Shown: positions 18,624 through 28,710, counted from the first letter of the stretch. The stretch: 64,000 nt of DNA from Alphaproteobacteria bacterium (GCA_016869765.1 VGES01000003.1:50217-114216); one strand, 5' to 3'. A program made the numbers and translations. Notes: generated from the sequence alone by a model not told the origin.

Positions 18624-21189
18624 TGACGATGCGGTTCGGAACGATGACGACCTTGCGAATCGGACGGCCATCGATCGCCTTCTTGACGTTGTCGACCGCC
18701 AACGCGCGTTCCTCCAGCACGGCCTGAACAGCATCGCGCGCCACGGTGATCGTGCCGCGCAGCTTTCCGGAAACCTGCACCGCCATCGTCACCTGATCAT
18801 CGATGACGAGGGCCGGATCTGCGGCGGGCCAGGCGGTATCGACCAACAGACCCTTCTGACCAAGTTGCTGCCAAAGCTCCTCGCCCAAATGCGGCATCAT
18901 CGGCCCGGCGAGGCGCACGATCATCTCGAAACCCTCGCGCCGCGCCCACGCCATTCCTGCCCCCTCTTGCGGAGCCTCGGCCAGGGCATTCGCCAATTGG
19001 TAGATTTTCGCAACTGCGCCGTTGAAGTGAAACGCATCGAGATCCGCCGTGATCTGGGCGATAGCGCGGTGCGTCGCCCGTCTCAAGGTCACGGCTGGGT
19101 CGCTGAACGTCGCCGGCGCCGCACTCCCGGCCGCGGGCAGGTTCGCCAAGCTGCCGGTGATCATGCGCCAAAGCCGGTTGGCGAACCGCCATGCCCCCTG
19201 CACGCCCGCGTCGGTCCATTCCAGGTCGCGATCCGGCGGGCTATCGGAAAGAATGAACCAGCGCGCCGTGTCGGCGCCGTAGCTGTCGATGACCGTCCCG
19301 GGCGCCACGACGTTCTTCTTCGACTTGCTCATCACCTCGCGGCGGCCGACCGTCACCGGCCGCCGCGTCGCGATACAGATCACCGTTCCATCGTCGCGGC
19401 GATCCACCTCCTCCGGATACAGCCACTTGCCCTGTTCATCGCGGTAGGACTCGTGAAGCACCATGCCCTGCGTGAACAACCCCGCGAACGGTTCGTCGAG
19501 CGACACGTGTCCGGTCCGGCGCATCGCCCGGGTGAAGAAGCGCGAGTACAGAAGATGCAGGATCGCGTGTTCGATGCCGCCGATGTACTGGTCGACCGGC
19601 AGCCAATAGTCGACGGCGGACTTCGTCACCGGCACGTCGGCCCGGGGCGAACAGAAACGGGCGAAATACCAGGACGAGTCGACGAACGTATCGAAGGTAT
19701 CGGTCTCCCGGCGCGCCTTGGTGCCGCATTTCGGGCAGGCGACGTGCTTCCAGGTCGCATGATGATCGAGTGGGTTGCCCGGCCGCTCGAAGGTCACGTC
19801 GTCCGGCAACACGACCGGCAGGTCCTTCTTTGGCACCGGCACGACCCCGCAACTCGGGCAATGGATGACCGGAATCGGGCAGCCCCAGTAGCGTTGCCGC
19901 GACACGCCCCAATCGCGCAGCCGGAAGTTGATCGTTCGCGTGCCGAGGCCTTCGGCCTCCATGCGATCGGCCATCCGTGACTTGGCCTGTTCGATCGACA
20001 GCCCATCCAGGAACTGCGAGTTGATCAGGATGCCGGGGCCATCGTAGGCCGCCTCGCCGATCAAGAACGCGGACGGGTCGGCACCGCTCGGCGCGACCAC
20101 GGGCCGTACCGGCAGACCGTATTTCCGAGCGAAATCGAGGTCGCGCTGATCATGGGCCGGGCAGCCGAAGATCGCCCCGGTTCCGTATTCCATCAGCACG
20201 AAGTTGGCGATGTAGACCGGCAGGCCGATCGGCGCGAATGGGTGGAGCGCCTTGACCCCGGTGTCGTAGCCGCGCTTTTCGGCCTGCTCGATCACGGCCT
20301 CGCTGGTTCCCAGGCGCTGACACTCGGCGATGAACTCGGCCGCGCGAGGGTCGTGCTTGGCCACGTCGCGGGCCAGGGGATGTTCTGGCGAAATCGCGCA
20401 GAAGCTGGCGCCGAACAGCGTGTCGTGCCGCGTCGAAAACACCTCGAGCCGATCGCTCCGGCCCGCGAGCTCGAAGCGGAATGTCATGCCCTCGGAGCGT
20501 CCGATCCAGTTCTCCTGCATCAACCGGACGCGCTCCGGCCAGCGCGGAAGGTCGGCGATCGACACCAACAGGTCGCTGCTGTATTCGGTGATGCGAAACG
20601 ACCACTGGTCGAGTTCGCGCTTCTCGACGGGCGCGCCGGATCGCCACCCGCGCCCGTCGATCACCTGCTCGTTGGCGAGCACGGTCTGATCGACGGGGTC
20701 CCAGTTGACGACCGACTTGCGCCGGGCGACCAATCCCGCAGCGAGCATGTCGAGAAACAACGCCTGTTGATGGCGATAATATTCGGGATGACAGGTGGCG
20801 ACCTCCCGCGACCAGTCGATCGACAACCCCATGCTGCGCAACTCGCGACCCATGGCCGCGATGTTGTCGTAGGTCCAGCGCGCCGGGTGCACCTTCTGGT
20901 CGCGCGCTGCGTTTTCGGCCGGCAGCCCGAACGCATCCCAACCCATCGGATGCAGGACGTTGAAACCCTGCGCGCGCTTGTAGCGCGCGATGACGTCACC
21001 CAGCGTGTAGTTGCGCACGTGGCCCATGTGAATGCGCCCCGACGGATAGGGGAACATCTCGAGCACATAGTACTTGGGCCGCGTCGAGGATTCGGTGGCT
21101 TCGAAGACCCGACGCTCGGACCAAGTCCTCTGCCACTTGGTTTCGGTTTCCTTGGCGTTATAACGCCCGGCCGCGCTCTCGCGAGCCAT
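18610..21189 (-). CDS. leuS: Leucyl-tRNA synthetase
   Basis: The product has 859 residues, normal for bacterial LeuRS. The class I signature [19 protein letters not shown] is near residue 48, the CP1 editing domain lies between about 225 and 420, and the second signature MSKSKKN is near residue 625. It charges tRNA-Leu and edits mis-charged species. It is the first gene after the DUF3576 lipoprotein gene and is followed by lptE on the same strand. Confidence 0.98.
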   Translation of the reverse strand: MARESAAGRYNAKETETKWQRTWSERRVFEATESSTRPKYYVLEMFPYPSGRIHMGHVRNYTLGDVIARYKRAQGFNVLHPMGWDAFGLPAENAARDQKVHPARWTYDNIAAMGRELRSMGLSIDWSREVATCHPEYYRHQQALFLDMLAAGLVARRKSVVNWDPVDQTVLANEQVIDGRGWRSGAPVEKRELDQWSFRITEYSSDLLVSIADLPRWPERVRLMQENWIGRSEGMTFRFELAGRSDRLEVFSTRHDTLFGASFCAISPEHPLARDVAKHDPRAAEFIAECQRLGTSEAVIEQAEKRGYDTGVKALHPFAPIGLPVYIANFVLMEYGTGAIFGCPAHDQRDLDFARKYGLPVRPVVAPSGADPSAFLIGEAAYDGPGILINSQFLDGLSIEQAKSRMADRMEAEGLGTRTINFRLRDWGVSRQRYWGCPIPVIHCPSCGVVPVPKKDLPVVLPDDVTFERPGNPLDHHATWKHVACPKCGTKARRETDTFDTFVDSSWYFARFCSPRADVPVTKSAVDYWLPVDQYIGGIEHAILHLLYSRFFTRAMRRTGHVSLDEPFAGLFTQGMVLHESYRDEQGKWLYPEEVDRRDDGTVICIATRRPVTVGRREVMSKSKKNVVAPGTVIDSYGADTARWFILSDSPPDRDLEWTDAGVQGAWRFANRLWRMITGSLANLPAAGSAAPATFSDPAVTLRRATHRAIAQITADLDAFHFNGAVAKIYQLANALAEAPQEGAGMAWARREGFEMIVRLAGPMMPHLGEELWQQLGQKGLLVDTAWPAADPALVIDDQVTMAVQVSGKLRGTITVARDAVQAVLEERALAVDNVKKAIDGRPIRKVVIVPNRIVNVVV

Positions 21190-21263
21190 CGACGCACCTC
21201 AGGCAAAATCGGCCGGCGATCATTTCAGCGAACAATCGCCGTCGCAAGAGGCGGGATCGTCGA

Positions 21264-21827
21264 TCAGCGCCGTTGTGTCGAGGCCGTGGCGATGCGGAGT
21301 TCTCTCGCACGCGTCAGGATGGCGTTCTCGATGCTGGTCGCCGTGTCTGCCGTCGGTTTGGCGTCCAACCAGTCGCCGCGCTGGCGGGTCTGGCGGAACA
21401 CGGCGACGCGCAATCCGTCCGCGCGCAAACGGGTGTCGAGGATGTAGACGGTCACCTTGAAGCGTTCTTCCGGGGTTTCCACGGGACTGTACCAATCGGT
21501 GATGATGACGCCACCGAATGGATCGGCCGACGACAACGGCATGAAGGCCACGGTATCGAGCGAAGCGCGCCATAGGTAGGCGTTCACCCCGATGCCACCG
21601 CCGCCCCCGCTGCCATCCTCGCCCACGTTCTTGCGCGGCCCAAACAGCACGATGCCGTCGTCGCCGAAGAGTTTGCCGCCGGTCGCCTTCTCGGCCTGGC
21701 TCTTGGGCAACGCCACGTTGCGCTGAACGTTGACGTACTCTTCCGCCGGTCCACGCGGGATATTGGAACAGGCGGCAAACGCCAACAGCGTTACGGCCAT
21801 CACCATCGGTCGAGCCATGTTCATCAT
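21264..21827 (-). CDS. DUF3576 lipoprotein
   Basis: The product has 187 residues from the ATG at 21827 (another ATG is at 21824), with GGAG just upstream. The N-terminus is a lipoprotein signal with the cysteine in FAACSN. The body (GGIGVNAYLWRASLDTVAFMPLSSADPFGGVIITDWYS) matches DUF3576, an alphaproteobacterial family that commonly precedes leuS and lptE. Function is unproven; context suggests an envelope role. The glycine run between residues 75 and 80 is a linker. Confidence 0.85.
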   Translation of the reverse strand: MMNMARPMVMAVTLLAFAACSNIPRGPAEEYVNVQRNVALPKSQAEKATGGKLFGDDGIVLFGPRKNVGEDGSGGGGGIGVNAYLWRASLDTVAFMPLSSADPFGGVIITDWYSPVETPEERFKVTVYILDTRLRADGLRVAVFRQTRQRGDWLDAKPTADTATSIENAILTRARELRIATASTQRR

Positions 21828-21937
21828 TGATCTCCGCACCCTCGTCGACGTGTGTCCAGACGGGTCGCTAGGGTCTATCGTAACCAATTCTGTCCCTGCT
21901 AGGTAGTCTGGGACTCCCCTCCGGGCAAGGGCTCCGC

Positions 21938-23842
21938 TTGGTTCATCCCGTTCAGGACGCGTTGCGGCTGCTGCAATCGGGACGGTTTGCCGAGGCGGAG
22001 GCCGGCTGTCGACGCTATCTTTCTCGGGATCCCGGCAATGCCGACGCCCTGCACATTCGCGGCCTGGCCCTGGCCGAGCTCGGCCGGCAAACCGAGGCGA
22101 TCGAGAACCTCGAGCGTGCGTCGCGCCAGGCCCCGCGCGAAGCCTCGATCCACGAGAATCTCGGTCGGGTACGGCTGGCCGGGGGAAACGCCGCGTCGGC
22201 GGCGGTGGCGTTCGGGGATGCGCTCGCCATCGACCCGAATCGACCGGCCTCGCGTCTGGGACTCGGGCTGTCCCTGGCCCATCAGGCCCGGACAAACGAA
22301 GCGATCGAGCAGTTCCGAAGGGCGCTGAGCCTCGCTCCCGGTTGGCTCGAAGCCAAGCTCAACCTCGCGATCGCTTTGCGCCAACTTGGTTCGCTGGTGG
22401 AGGCCGAACAGCTCCACCAGGAAATGACCAGCGCCAAGGATTCGCCGCGGGAGGTTTGGCTCGGACTCGCTTTGATCCAGCGTCAGCGGGAACTCTATCC
22501 CGATGCAATCGCCACGTATCGGCGCGCTGGCGAGCGATTTCCGCAATTGGCGGTCGATCCGGCGTTCCAGGTCGCGCTGGCCGATGCTCTCCGGGCGAAC
22601 GGCGACGTCGCGGAGGCCCTCGCCCTCCTCGAGCCACTCGTCGCGGCCCGGCCCCAAGCCGGGGTCGGCCGCATCGCATTGGCTCGCGCGCTGATCGCCG
22701 ACCGGCGTTTTGCCGACGCGGCCGATCGACTTGCTCCATTGCTCGAGGCCAGAAACGTGGAGGCCGCTCTGGTGTTTGCCCAGGTGGCTGTCGCGCTCGA
22801 CGATCGCGCCCGAGCGATCGCCGTCCTCGAAGAAATCCGCGACAAGTCCGACACCCCCAGCGAGGACCGCCGGGCGGTCTTGTTCGAACTCGCGAAGCTC
22901 TACGACGCCGAGGGACGAATCGACGAAGCGTTCGTGGCGCTACGCGCCGGGCACGCGCTCCGATCGCAGGCCGTGCCGGTCACCGCCCACCGCGGCACGA
23001 CGGAACGCCTGATCCGCGCTTTCGCCGAAGCGCGGTTTGCAAATTTTCCTCGCTCGAGCAACGACTCCGACGTGCCGGTGTTCATCGTCGGTATGCCGCG
23101 ATCGGGAACGACCCTCGTCGAACAGATTCTCGCCGGTCATCGCGACGTAGCCGTCGCCGGCGAACTGACGGTGTTCGACGATCTCGCCCAGGGCCTGCCA
23201 GCGCGCCTCGGTTCATCCCAGGCCTACCCGGAATGTGTGGTCGGGCTTAGCGCGACGGCGCTCGATGCGCTCAGCCGGGAATACGTGTTTCAGCTCGAGC
23301 GCTTTGGCCCGGGGAAGCGCCGAATCGTGGACAAGCTGCCGCACAACTTCCAGAACGTCGGGTTGCTCGCCCTCGCTCTTCCTCGCTCGAAGATTGTCCA
23401 CTGTTCACGAAACCCTCTGGATACGTGTGTCTCGATCTACTTCCAGGATTTCGGCGACCGACAGGCCTACGCGCGCGACCTGCGCGAGATCGGCATGCAC
23501 TACGCGGAGTATCGAAACCTTATGGCCCATTGGGCGGCCCTCGGAATCAAGATGTTGGAGGTCCGCTACGAGGAGTTGGTCGGGGATGTGACCGCCGGCG
23601 CGCAACGGCTGGTCGAGTTTCTCGGCCTCGACTGGGACCCTAACTGTTTGAATTTTCATGAAAATCGTCGTGCCGTCCAGACCGTGAGCGCGGCGCAGGT
23701 GCGCCGTCCGATCTACCGGTCGGCGGTGGGACGGTGGCAGCGCTACACCCAACATCTTGGTGACCTTAAAGATGCTCTGCAAAGCCCTGAAGAGACAGGG
23801 AAGTTAACGGTGTTGCCAACCCGCCACAGCGGAGGAAATTGA
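21938..23842 (+). CDS. TPR-sulfotransferase fusion
   Basis: The product has 634 residues. Residues 1 to about 330 are TPR repeats (QSGRFAEAEAGCRRYLSRDP; LAELGRQTEAIENLERASRQ; GRIDEAFVALRAGHAL). From about 375 a Sulfotransfer_3-type domain follows: the 5'-phosphosulfate loop VFIVGMPRSGTTLVEQIL at about 382 and the 3'-phosphate motif with Arg491 and Ser499 in SRNPLDTCVSIYF. It transfers sulfuryl groups from PAPS to an unknown acceptor, possibly protein tyrosine or envelope glycan. TTG 21938 is the apparent start. A PAPS-synthesis fusion gene lies 1.5 kb downstream. Confidence 0.88.
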   Translation: MVHPVQDALRLLQSGRFAEAEAGCRRYLSRDPGNADALHIRGLALAELGRQTEAIENLERASRQAPREASIHENLGRVRLAGGNAASAAVAFGDALAIDPNRPASRLGLGLSLAHQARTNEAIEQFRRALSLAPGWLEAKLNLAIALRQLGSLVEAEQLHQEMTSAKDSPREVWLGLALIQRQRELYPDAIATYRRAGERFPQLAVDPAFQVALADALRANGDVAEALALLEPLVAARPQAGVGRIALARALIADRRFADAADRLAPLLEARNVEAALVFAQVAVALDDRARAIAVLEEIRDKSDTPSEDRRAVLFELAKLYDAEGRIDEAFVALRAGHALRSQAVPVTAHRGTTERLIRAFAEARFANFPRSSNDSDVPVFIVGMPRSGTTLVEQILAGHRDVAVAGELTVFDDLAQGLPARLGSSQAYPECVVGLSATALDALSREYVFQLERFGPGKRRIVDKLPHNFQNVGLLALALPRSKIVHCSRNPLDTCVSIYFQDFGDRQAYARDLREIGMHYAEYRNLMAHWAALGIKMLEVRYEELVGDVTAGAQRLVEFLGLDWDPNCLNFHENRRAVQTVSAAQVRRPIYRSAVGRWQRYTQHLGDLKDALQSPEETGKLTVLPTRHSGGN

Positions 23843-23864
23843 GACACAGTCGAGGCCGATTTTC

Positions 23865-23894
23865 TTGACGCTCCATGGTCTTCGCTGGCCTACT
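23865..23894 (+). promoter_or_regulatory. Possible porin promoter
   Basis: TTGACG at 23865-23870 matches a sigma-70 -35 box. The best -10 candidate, CCTACT at 23889-23894, is 18 bases on and matches only half of the consensus. It would give a leader of about 65 bases before the porin start. Confidence 0.3.
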
Positions 23895-23967
23895 GCGCCC
23901 GTCCAAGTACCCAACGACAACAGCGTGGCGGAACACCCCGCCAGGCCGATCAAGAGAGGTAATTTGA

Positions 23968-25185
23968 ATGAAGAAAGCACTAGTTGGTAGCACGGCCCTG
24001 GTGGCGGCCGGTCTCCTGTCGGGCGGCGCGTTCGCCCAGGCCGGAAACCCGATCAACATCGAAGTTCACGGCAACTTCCGTGTCCAGGCCGGCTACGTGA
24101 ATCAGGACGATGGCGTCGGCGAGCCCGGCGCGAATCGTCGTAACTTCGGCTTCGGTCAGGACTCGCAGATCCAGTTCCGCGGTCAGACCAAGCTCGACAA
24201 CGGCGTCACCGTCGGCGTTCAGATCGAACTCGAAGGTGAATCTGGGTTCTCAGCCACGTCGTCCGTGCCGGGCACGGCTGGCACCGGTGAAGTCGACATC
24301 GTCGACGAAGCCTACATGTGGATCGAGAACCCGGCCGTGTGGGGCCGCATCGAACTCGGCAACCGCGACGCAGCCGGCAACAAGATGTTCATCCGCCAGC
24401 CGTTCGTGCTTGCTAGCCGGATCGTCGGCGTGCCGACGATGCAGGGCGTTGCAACACCGCCGGCAGCGGCACTCGGCACGGGCATCGGCCAGTTGGCCGG
24501 CTCACCGCTCCTTGTCCCGGCTGCAGGTGACGCGAACAAGATCACCTACTACACGCCGCGGTTCCTCAACAACGCACTGCAACTCGGCATCAGCTACACG
24601 CCGGACAACACGGAGAACAACGGCCGCTTCGGCGTTGGCTTCGCGAAGACCGACACTTCGGCTGGCGCTGGGCAACAGGGTGACATCCTCAACCTGGGCT
24701 TCAACTACACGACGAAGTTCGGCAACGCGGACGTCCGGATCGCCGGTTCGTACGACAAGGGCAGCCAGGAGTCGACCGATACCGACACGACCGATCGCAC
24801 CCAGTGGGCCATCGGTGCCCAGGTCAGCTTCATGGGCTGGACCATCGGCGGCGCGTACATGAAGGACGATGCGTTCTTCAACAACGCGACCATCCCGGGC
24901 GAGAGCGATGACGTGCATTGGGTGGTGGGCGTCACATACCAGACGGGTCCGTGGCTGATGGGCGTCGAGTACTACAAGCGCACGGTCGACTCTCTGACCG
25001 CGGCGGGCGTCCGCAACGGCGAAGACGAAGTCACCGAGTGGGGTCTGTCGGTCCGTCGCACGATGGGTGGCGGCTTCACCCTCGGCGGTGGTATCCGGTT
25101 CTACGATTGGGAAGACAACGTAAGTGCGGCCGCCAACGAGAATCAGGCGACCGAAATCCTGATCGAGACCACGCTGACGTTCTAA
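23968..25185 (+). CDS. Outer-membrane porin
   Basis: The product has 405 residues. The signal peptide runs from MKKALVGSTALVAAGLLSGG to AFAQA. The mature chain has alternating strands typical of trimeric diffusion porins (NIEVHGNFRVQAGYV; LDNGVTVGVQIELEGE; GRIELGNRDAAGN) and ends in aromatic TLTF, the signal read by the BAM machinery. The AGAGAGG ribosome site is 8 bases before the ATG. Its codon use is more biased toward C-ending codons than that of the neighbours, consistent with high expression. A strong terminator follows. Confidence 0.92.
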   Translation: MKKALVGSTALVAAGLLSGGAFAQAGNPINIEVHGNFRVQAGYVNQDDGVGEPGANRRNFGFGQDSQIQFRGQTKLDNGVTVGVQIELEGESGFSATSSVPGTAGTGEVDIVDEAYMWIENPAVWGRIELGNRDAAGNKMFIRQPFVLASRIVGVPTMQGVATPPAAALGTGIGQLAGSPLLVPAAGDANKITYYTPRFLNNALQLGISYTPDNTENNGRFGVGFAKTDTSAGAGQQGDILNLGFNYTTKFGNADVRIAGSYDKGSQESTDTDTTDRTQWAIGAQVSFMGWTIGGAYMKDDAFFNNATIPGESDDVHWVVGVTYQTGPWLMGVEYYKRTVDSLTAAGVRNGEDEVTEWGLSVRRTMGGGFTLGGGIRFYDWEDNVSAAANENQATEILIETTLTF

Positions 25186-25208
25186 CGTCCCTTATCGGAC
25201 GGGAGACA

Positions 25209-25240
25209 AGAGGGCGGACTTCGGTCCGCCCTCTTTTTTT
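25209..25240 (+). terminator. Rho-independent terminator after the porin gene
   Basis: An 11-base-pair perfect stem (AGAGGGCGGAC paired with GTCCGCCCTCT) with a TTCG tetraloop, followed directly by a run of six to seven T. It lies 23 bases after the porin stop and separates the porin from the sulfate-activation gene. Confidence 0.95.
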
Positions 25241-25297
25241 GTTTGTCGCTGATCGGGCTCTCGCTTAAAAGGCAGCCGCCCGAGTATCAGGAGCCCC

Positions 25298-27385
25298 ATG
25301 GACGCCCTCGATCGGCTCGAAGCCGATTCCGTCTACATCCTTCGGGAAGCTTTCCACGCGTTTCGGCGGCCGGCTCTCCTGTGGTCGCTGGGCAAGGATT
25401 CGGGCGCGCTCCTGTGGCTGACACGCAAGGCGTTCCTGGGGCGTGTTCCCTTTCCGGTCTTCCACGTCGACACCGGGAAGAAGTTCCCCGAGATGTACGC
25501 CTATCGCACCCAGATTGCCGCGGCTTGGAACCTCGACCTCATCGTTGGCACCTGCCCTCCGGTCGAGACCATCGATCCGACGCTCCCGCCCGCGGCCCGT
25601 TCGGCCGACCGCAAAACCGCCGGACTCAAAGCCATGCTGGCGGAACACCGGTTCGATGCCCTGATCGTCGGCATCCGGGGAGACGAGGAGGCGACGCGCG
25701 CCAAGGAGCGCGTGTTCAGCCCGCGCAACGACCAGGGCGCCTGGGATATCAAGGATCAGCCACCCGAATTCGGGGACCTGTTCAATACGACGGTCGCCCC
25801 CGGTGGACACGTCCGGGTTCATCCGCTGTTGCAATGGACGGAACTCGACATCTGGCGCTACGTGCGCCGCGAAGCCATTCCCGTCGTCGATCTCTACTTC
25901 GCGCGCGGCGGCCGACGCTATCGATCGCTGGGCGATCAGGACATCACCAACCCAATCGCCAGCGAGGCTGCCGATCTCGACGCGATCATCGCCGAGCTCG
26001 AACGAACCAAGATCGCGGAACGATCGGGGCGCGCGATGGATCACGATCCGATTGCGATCATCCCGACGGTCGCGCGGGACGGCGACAACCTCGCGAATCC
26101 TTCGGCGCAAATGCCCTGGTATAGCGGCGGCCTCCTGACCATGGCGCTCGATCGCATGGCCCTGCCGCCCGCCCCCGACACAGCGCCGCTCCGTCTGCCC
26201 ATTCAAGACGTCTACAAGTTCGGCGACCGCCGCGTCCTGGCTGGCCGCCTGGAATCGGGAACGCTCCGCGTAGGCGACCCGTTGCTCTTCTCCCCCAGCA
26301 ACCAGACCGCGCGAGTCGTCAGTATCGAACGCTGGCCGGGCCCGTCGTCGGAGATTTCGGTTTCCGGAGAATCGATCGGCATCACGCTCGATGAACCCCT
26401 TGTCGTCGAACGCGGGGAACTCGCGAGCCACACCGATACGGCACCGATCGAATCCGATGTTTTTCGCGGCCGCGTCCTTTGGCTCGGATCGCGACCCATC
26501 GTCACCGGGAGCCGCTACCGGTTGCGGATCATGACGGCCGAGGTTGGCGTCCGCGTCCAGCGCATCCATCACGTGGTGGATGCTGAGGATCTGGCCGAGC
26601 GTCCGGCCGATCGCGTGGAACGAAACGAAGTGGCCGAGCTGACCCTGCGTTGTGACCGCCTGATCGCCTTCGATGAAGCCTCGAGTTTGGTCCGCTCGGG
26701 CCGCTTTGCCCTCATCGATGAGCACCGCGTCGGGGGCGGCGGCCTCATCAGCATGGAAGGTTATGCCGACCAGCGGCCATCGGTCACGGTCCGCGCGACC
26801 AACGTAGCCAAAGTCGAACACCGGGTATCGTCCGCGGACCGTGTCCGGCGCAATGGCCATTCCGGCGGCGTTCTCTGGTTTACGGGGCTCTCCGGCGCCG
26901 GCAAGTCGACATTGGCGTTGGATCTCGAACGCCAGTTGTTCGCCGACGGTTACCAGGTGTTCGTGCTCGACGGGGACAATCTGCGAAATGGCCTCAACGC
27001 CGATCTCGGGTTCTCGCCGGAGGAGCGCTCGGAGAACATCCGACGCGTGGGCGAAGTCGCGGCGCTCATGGCCCAGGCCGGCTTTGTCGTCATTGCCTCG
27101 TTGATTTCCCCCTACCGATCGGATCGTGACCGCGCACGCCGAGCCGCGGCTGCCGGCTTTCACGAGATTTACATCCGGGCCGACCTCGCGACCTGCGAAG
27201 CGCGCGATCCCAAGGGCCTCTATCGCCGGGCGCGCGCCGGCGAGATCGCCGATTTCACCGGTGTCAGTGCGCCCTATGAGGAACCGGAGGCCGCCGAACT
27301 CACCGTCGATACCACGGCCCAGTCCGTTGGAGACTGTGTCAGGGCGCTGCGTCGTTACGTCACCAGCGCATTCCCCCGCCACTAG
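25298..27385 (+). CDS. CysD - CysN(barrels only) - CysC fusion, PAPS synthase
   Basis: The product has 695 residues. Residues 1-250 match CysD, the catalytic ATP-sulfurylase subunit (LREAFHAF, PP-loop SLGKDSG, HVDTGKKFPEMY, GDEEATRAKERVFSPR, QWTELDIWRY, ERSGRAMDHD). Residues 251 to about 280 resemble only the very end of the CysN GTPase domain (GDNL then MPWYSGG), and 290-510 are EF-Tu-like domains II and III. The G1-G4 GTP motifs are absent. Residues 525-695 are a complete CysC APS kinase with P-loop GLSGAGKST at 530 and DGDNLRNGLNADLGFS. It should turn sulfate and ATP into PAPS in one chain, but without the GTP-driven step of CysDN. Its stop shares a CTAG with the convergent thiE-like gene. 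Confidence 0.85.
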   Translation: MDALDRLEADSVYILREAFHAFRRPALLWSLGKDSGALLWLTRKAFLGRVPFPVFHVDTGKKFPEMYAYRTQIAAAWNLDLIVGTCPPVETIDPTLPPAARSADRKTAGLKAMLAEHRFDALIVGIRGDEEATRAKERVFSPRNDQGAWDIKDQPPEFGDLFNTTVAPGGHVRVHPLLQWTELDIWRYVRREAIPVVDLYFARGGRRYRSLGDQDITNPIASEAADLDAIIAELERTKIAERSGRAMDHDPIAIIPTVARDGDNLANPSAQMPWYSGGLLTMALDRMALPPAPDTAPLRLPIQDVYKFGDRRVLAGRLESGTLRVGDPLLFSPSNQTARVVSIERWPGPSSEISVSGESIGITLDEPLVVERGELASHTDTAPIESDVFRGRVLWLGSRPIVTGSRYRLRIMTAEVGVRVQRIHHVVDAEDLAERPADRVERNEVAELTLRCDRLIAFDEASSLVRSGRFALIDEHRVGGGGLISMEGYADQRPSVTVRATNVAKVEHRVSSADRVRRNGHSGGVLWFTGLSGAGKSTLALDLERQLFADGYQVFVLDGDNLRNGLNADLGFSPEERSENIRRVGEVAALMAQAGFVVIASLISPYRSDRDRARRAAAAGFHEIYIRADLATCEARDPKGLYRRARAGEIADFTGVSAPYEEPEAAELTVDTTAQSVGDCVRALRRYVTSAFPRH

Positions 27386-27984
27386 TTCGTCCGAGTTCGC
27401 CCTCGTTTGGCCAAGGCGCCGATCGCGGCAAAACCCGAAGCGCCCGCACGTCTCGCTGCGAGGCTGCGATCGGCGGCAACCCCACCCAGCGCGATCACTG
27501 GCGTTCGCGCACGGCGACGGACGAGGTGGGAGAAGCGCACCGTGCCCAACGCCCGGGCGCCCGGATGGCTCGCCGTCGGGAACAGGGGCGACAGGAAAAC
27601 GGCATCGGCGCCGACGCGGTCGGCCCAAACCAGCGCTTTTTCGGAGTGCGCCGCCGCCGTCAGGAGCGCGCCCCGTTTCCAGCGCCGGTGGCTTCGACTC
27701 CCCTCAGGGAGATGCAATCCGCCGGCTCGAACCCGTTGCGCCAACCGCCAGTCGCCACCGATCAAGAGGGTGATCCGTCGGCGCCGACAGAGACGCGCTA
27801 TGGCCTTTGCCAAGTGCTCCCGACCCGCCGCGCCATAGTGACGGAAGATGACGCCACTCCCCGCCGGAAGGGAGGCAATGCTCGTGAGCGGGTCGCTGCT
27901 GCGGCGTTCATCGGTGATGAACCAGAGGCGGGGAATGCGCGACCCTTTGAGGTGGCGCGCGTGCTCTGCTAGCGTCAACGGCAT
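27382..27984 (-). CDS. ThiE/TenI-like thiamine-phosphate synthase family protein
   Basis: The product has 200 residues from the ATG at 27984 (MPLTLAEHARHLKG), chosen because it leaves room for the divergent yggS start and matches where relatives begin; an ATG at 28008 is possible. The TIM-barrel blocks are visible: FITDERR, LIGGDWRLAQRVRAGGLHLPEG, GADAVFLSPLFPTASHPGARALG and TPVIALGGV. In true ThiE the block is DGVHLGQ-like; here it is GLHLPEG, so it may be a TenI-like or diverged enzyme, not the housekeeping synthase. Confidence 0.75.
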   Translation of the reverse strand: MPLTLAEHARHLKGSRIPRLWFITDERRSSDPLTSIASLPAGSGVIFRHYGAAGREHLAKAIARLCRRRRITLLIGGDWRLAQRVRAGGLHLPEGSRSHRRWKRGALLTAAAHSEKALVWADRVGADAVFLSPLFPTASHPGARALGTVRFSHLVRRRARTPVIALGGVAADRSLAARRAGASGFAAIGALAKRGRTRTN

Positions 27985-28029
27985 GGCTTTCGCGTCCGAG
28001 AATGCCATGACCGACAACCGGGAACTATT

Positions 28030-28710
28030 GTGACGATCGAGGCCGTCGCCGGCAATTTGGCCGTTGTTCGCCGACGTATCGATGAGGCGGCCCGTACCGC
28101 CGGGCGCGACCCTCGATCGGTCGAACTGATTGCTGTGGCCAAGGGGCACGACGCGGCGGCAATTCAGGCCGCCCTGGAGGCCGGCCATCGGCAGTTCGGT
28201 GAGAACCGCGTGCAAGAAGCTGGGAAGAAGTGGCCTCGGATTCTCGCGGCCCTCCCGGACGTGCGCCTCCACCTGATCGGGCCCTTGCAGACGAACAAGG
28301 TGCGCGAGGCGTTGGCCTTGTTCGATGTGATCGAAACCATCGATCGCCCGCGCCTGGCCGAAGCGATTCACCGGGAACGCCGCCCGGATCACCGTTTGCG
28401 CGAGTGTTTCGTGCAGGTCAATACCGGCGAGGAGCCGCAGAAGGCGGGAGTCGCGCCCGCCGATGCCGAGGGCTTCATCCGCCGCTGTCGCGAGGATTGG
28501 CAACTGCCGGTCACCGGGCTGATGTGCATTCCTCCGGTCGACGAGGAGCCGTCACTGCATTTTGCGCTGTTGGCGGACCTCGCGCGTCGCGCTGGGCTCA
28601 CCAAGCTGTCGATGGGGATGAGCGCCGACTATGAAATCGCCGTGGCGTTCGGTGCGACCGAGGTTCGGGTCGGGACCATGGTCTTCGGCCACCGGGCCAT
28701 CGTTCCCTAG
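28030..28710 (+). CDS. YggS-family pyridoxal-phosphate homeostasis protein
   Basis: The product has 226 residues from the GTG at 28030. The PLP-binding lysine is Lys38 in AVAKGHD (serine or threonine usually precedes the lysine; here it is alanine). HLIGPLQTNK, NTGEEPQKAGV and the C-terminal SMGMSADYEIAVAFGATEVRVGTMVFG are the family hallmarks. It binds PLP and buffers its free pool; no catalytic activity is established. It converges on the L,D-transpeptidase gene, with both stop codons sharing one CTAG. Confidence 0.93.
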   Translation: MTIEAVAGNLAVVRRRIDEAARTAGRDPRSVELIAVAKGHDAAAIQAALEAGHRQFGENRVQEAGKKWPRILAALPDVRLHLIGPLQTNKVREALALFDVIETIDRPRLAEAIHRERRPDHRLRECFVQVNTGEEPQKAGVAPADAEGFIRRCREDWQLPVTGLMCIPPVDEEPSLHFALLADLARRAGLTKLSMGMSADYEIAVAFGATEVRVGTMVFGHRAIVP

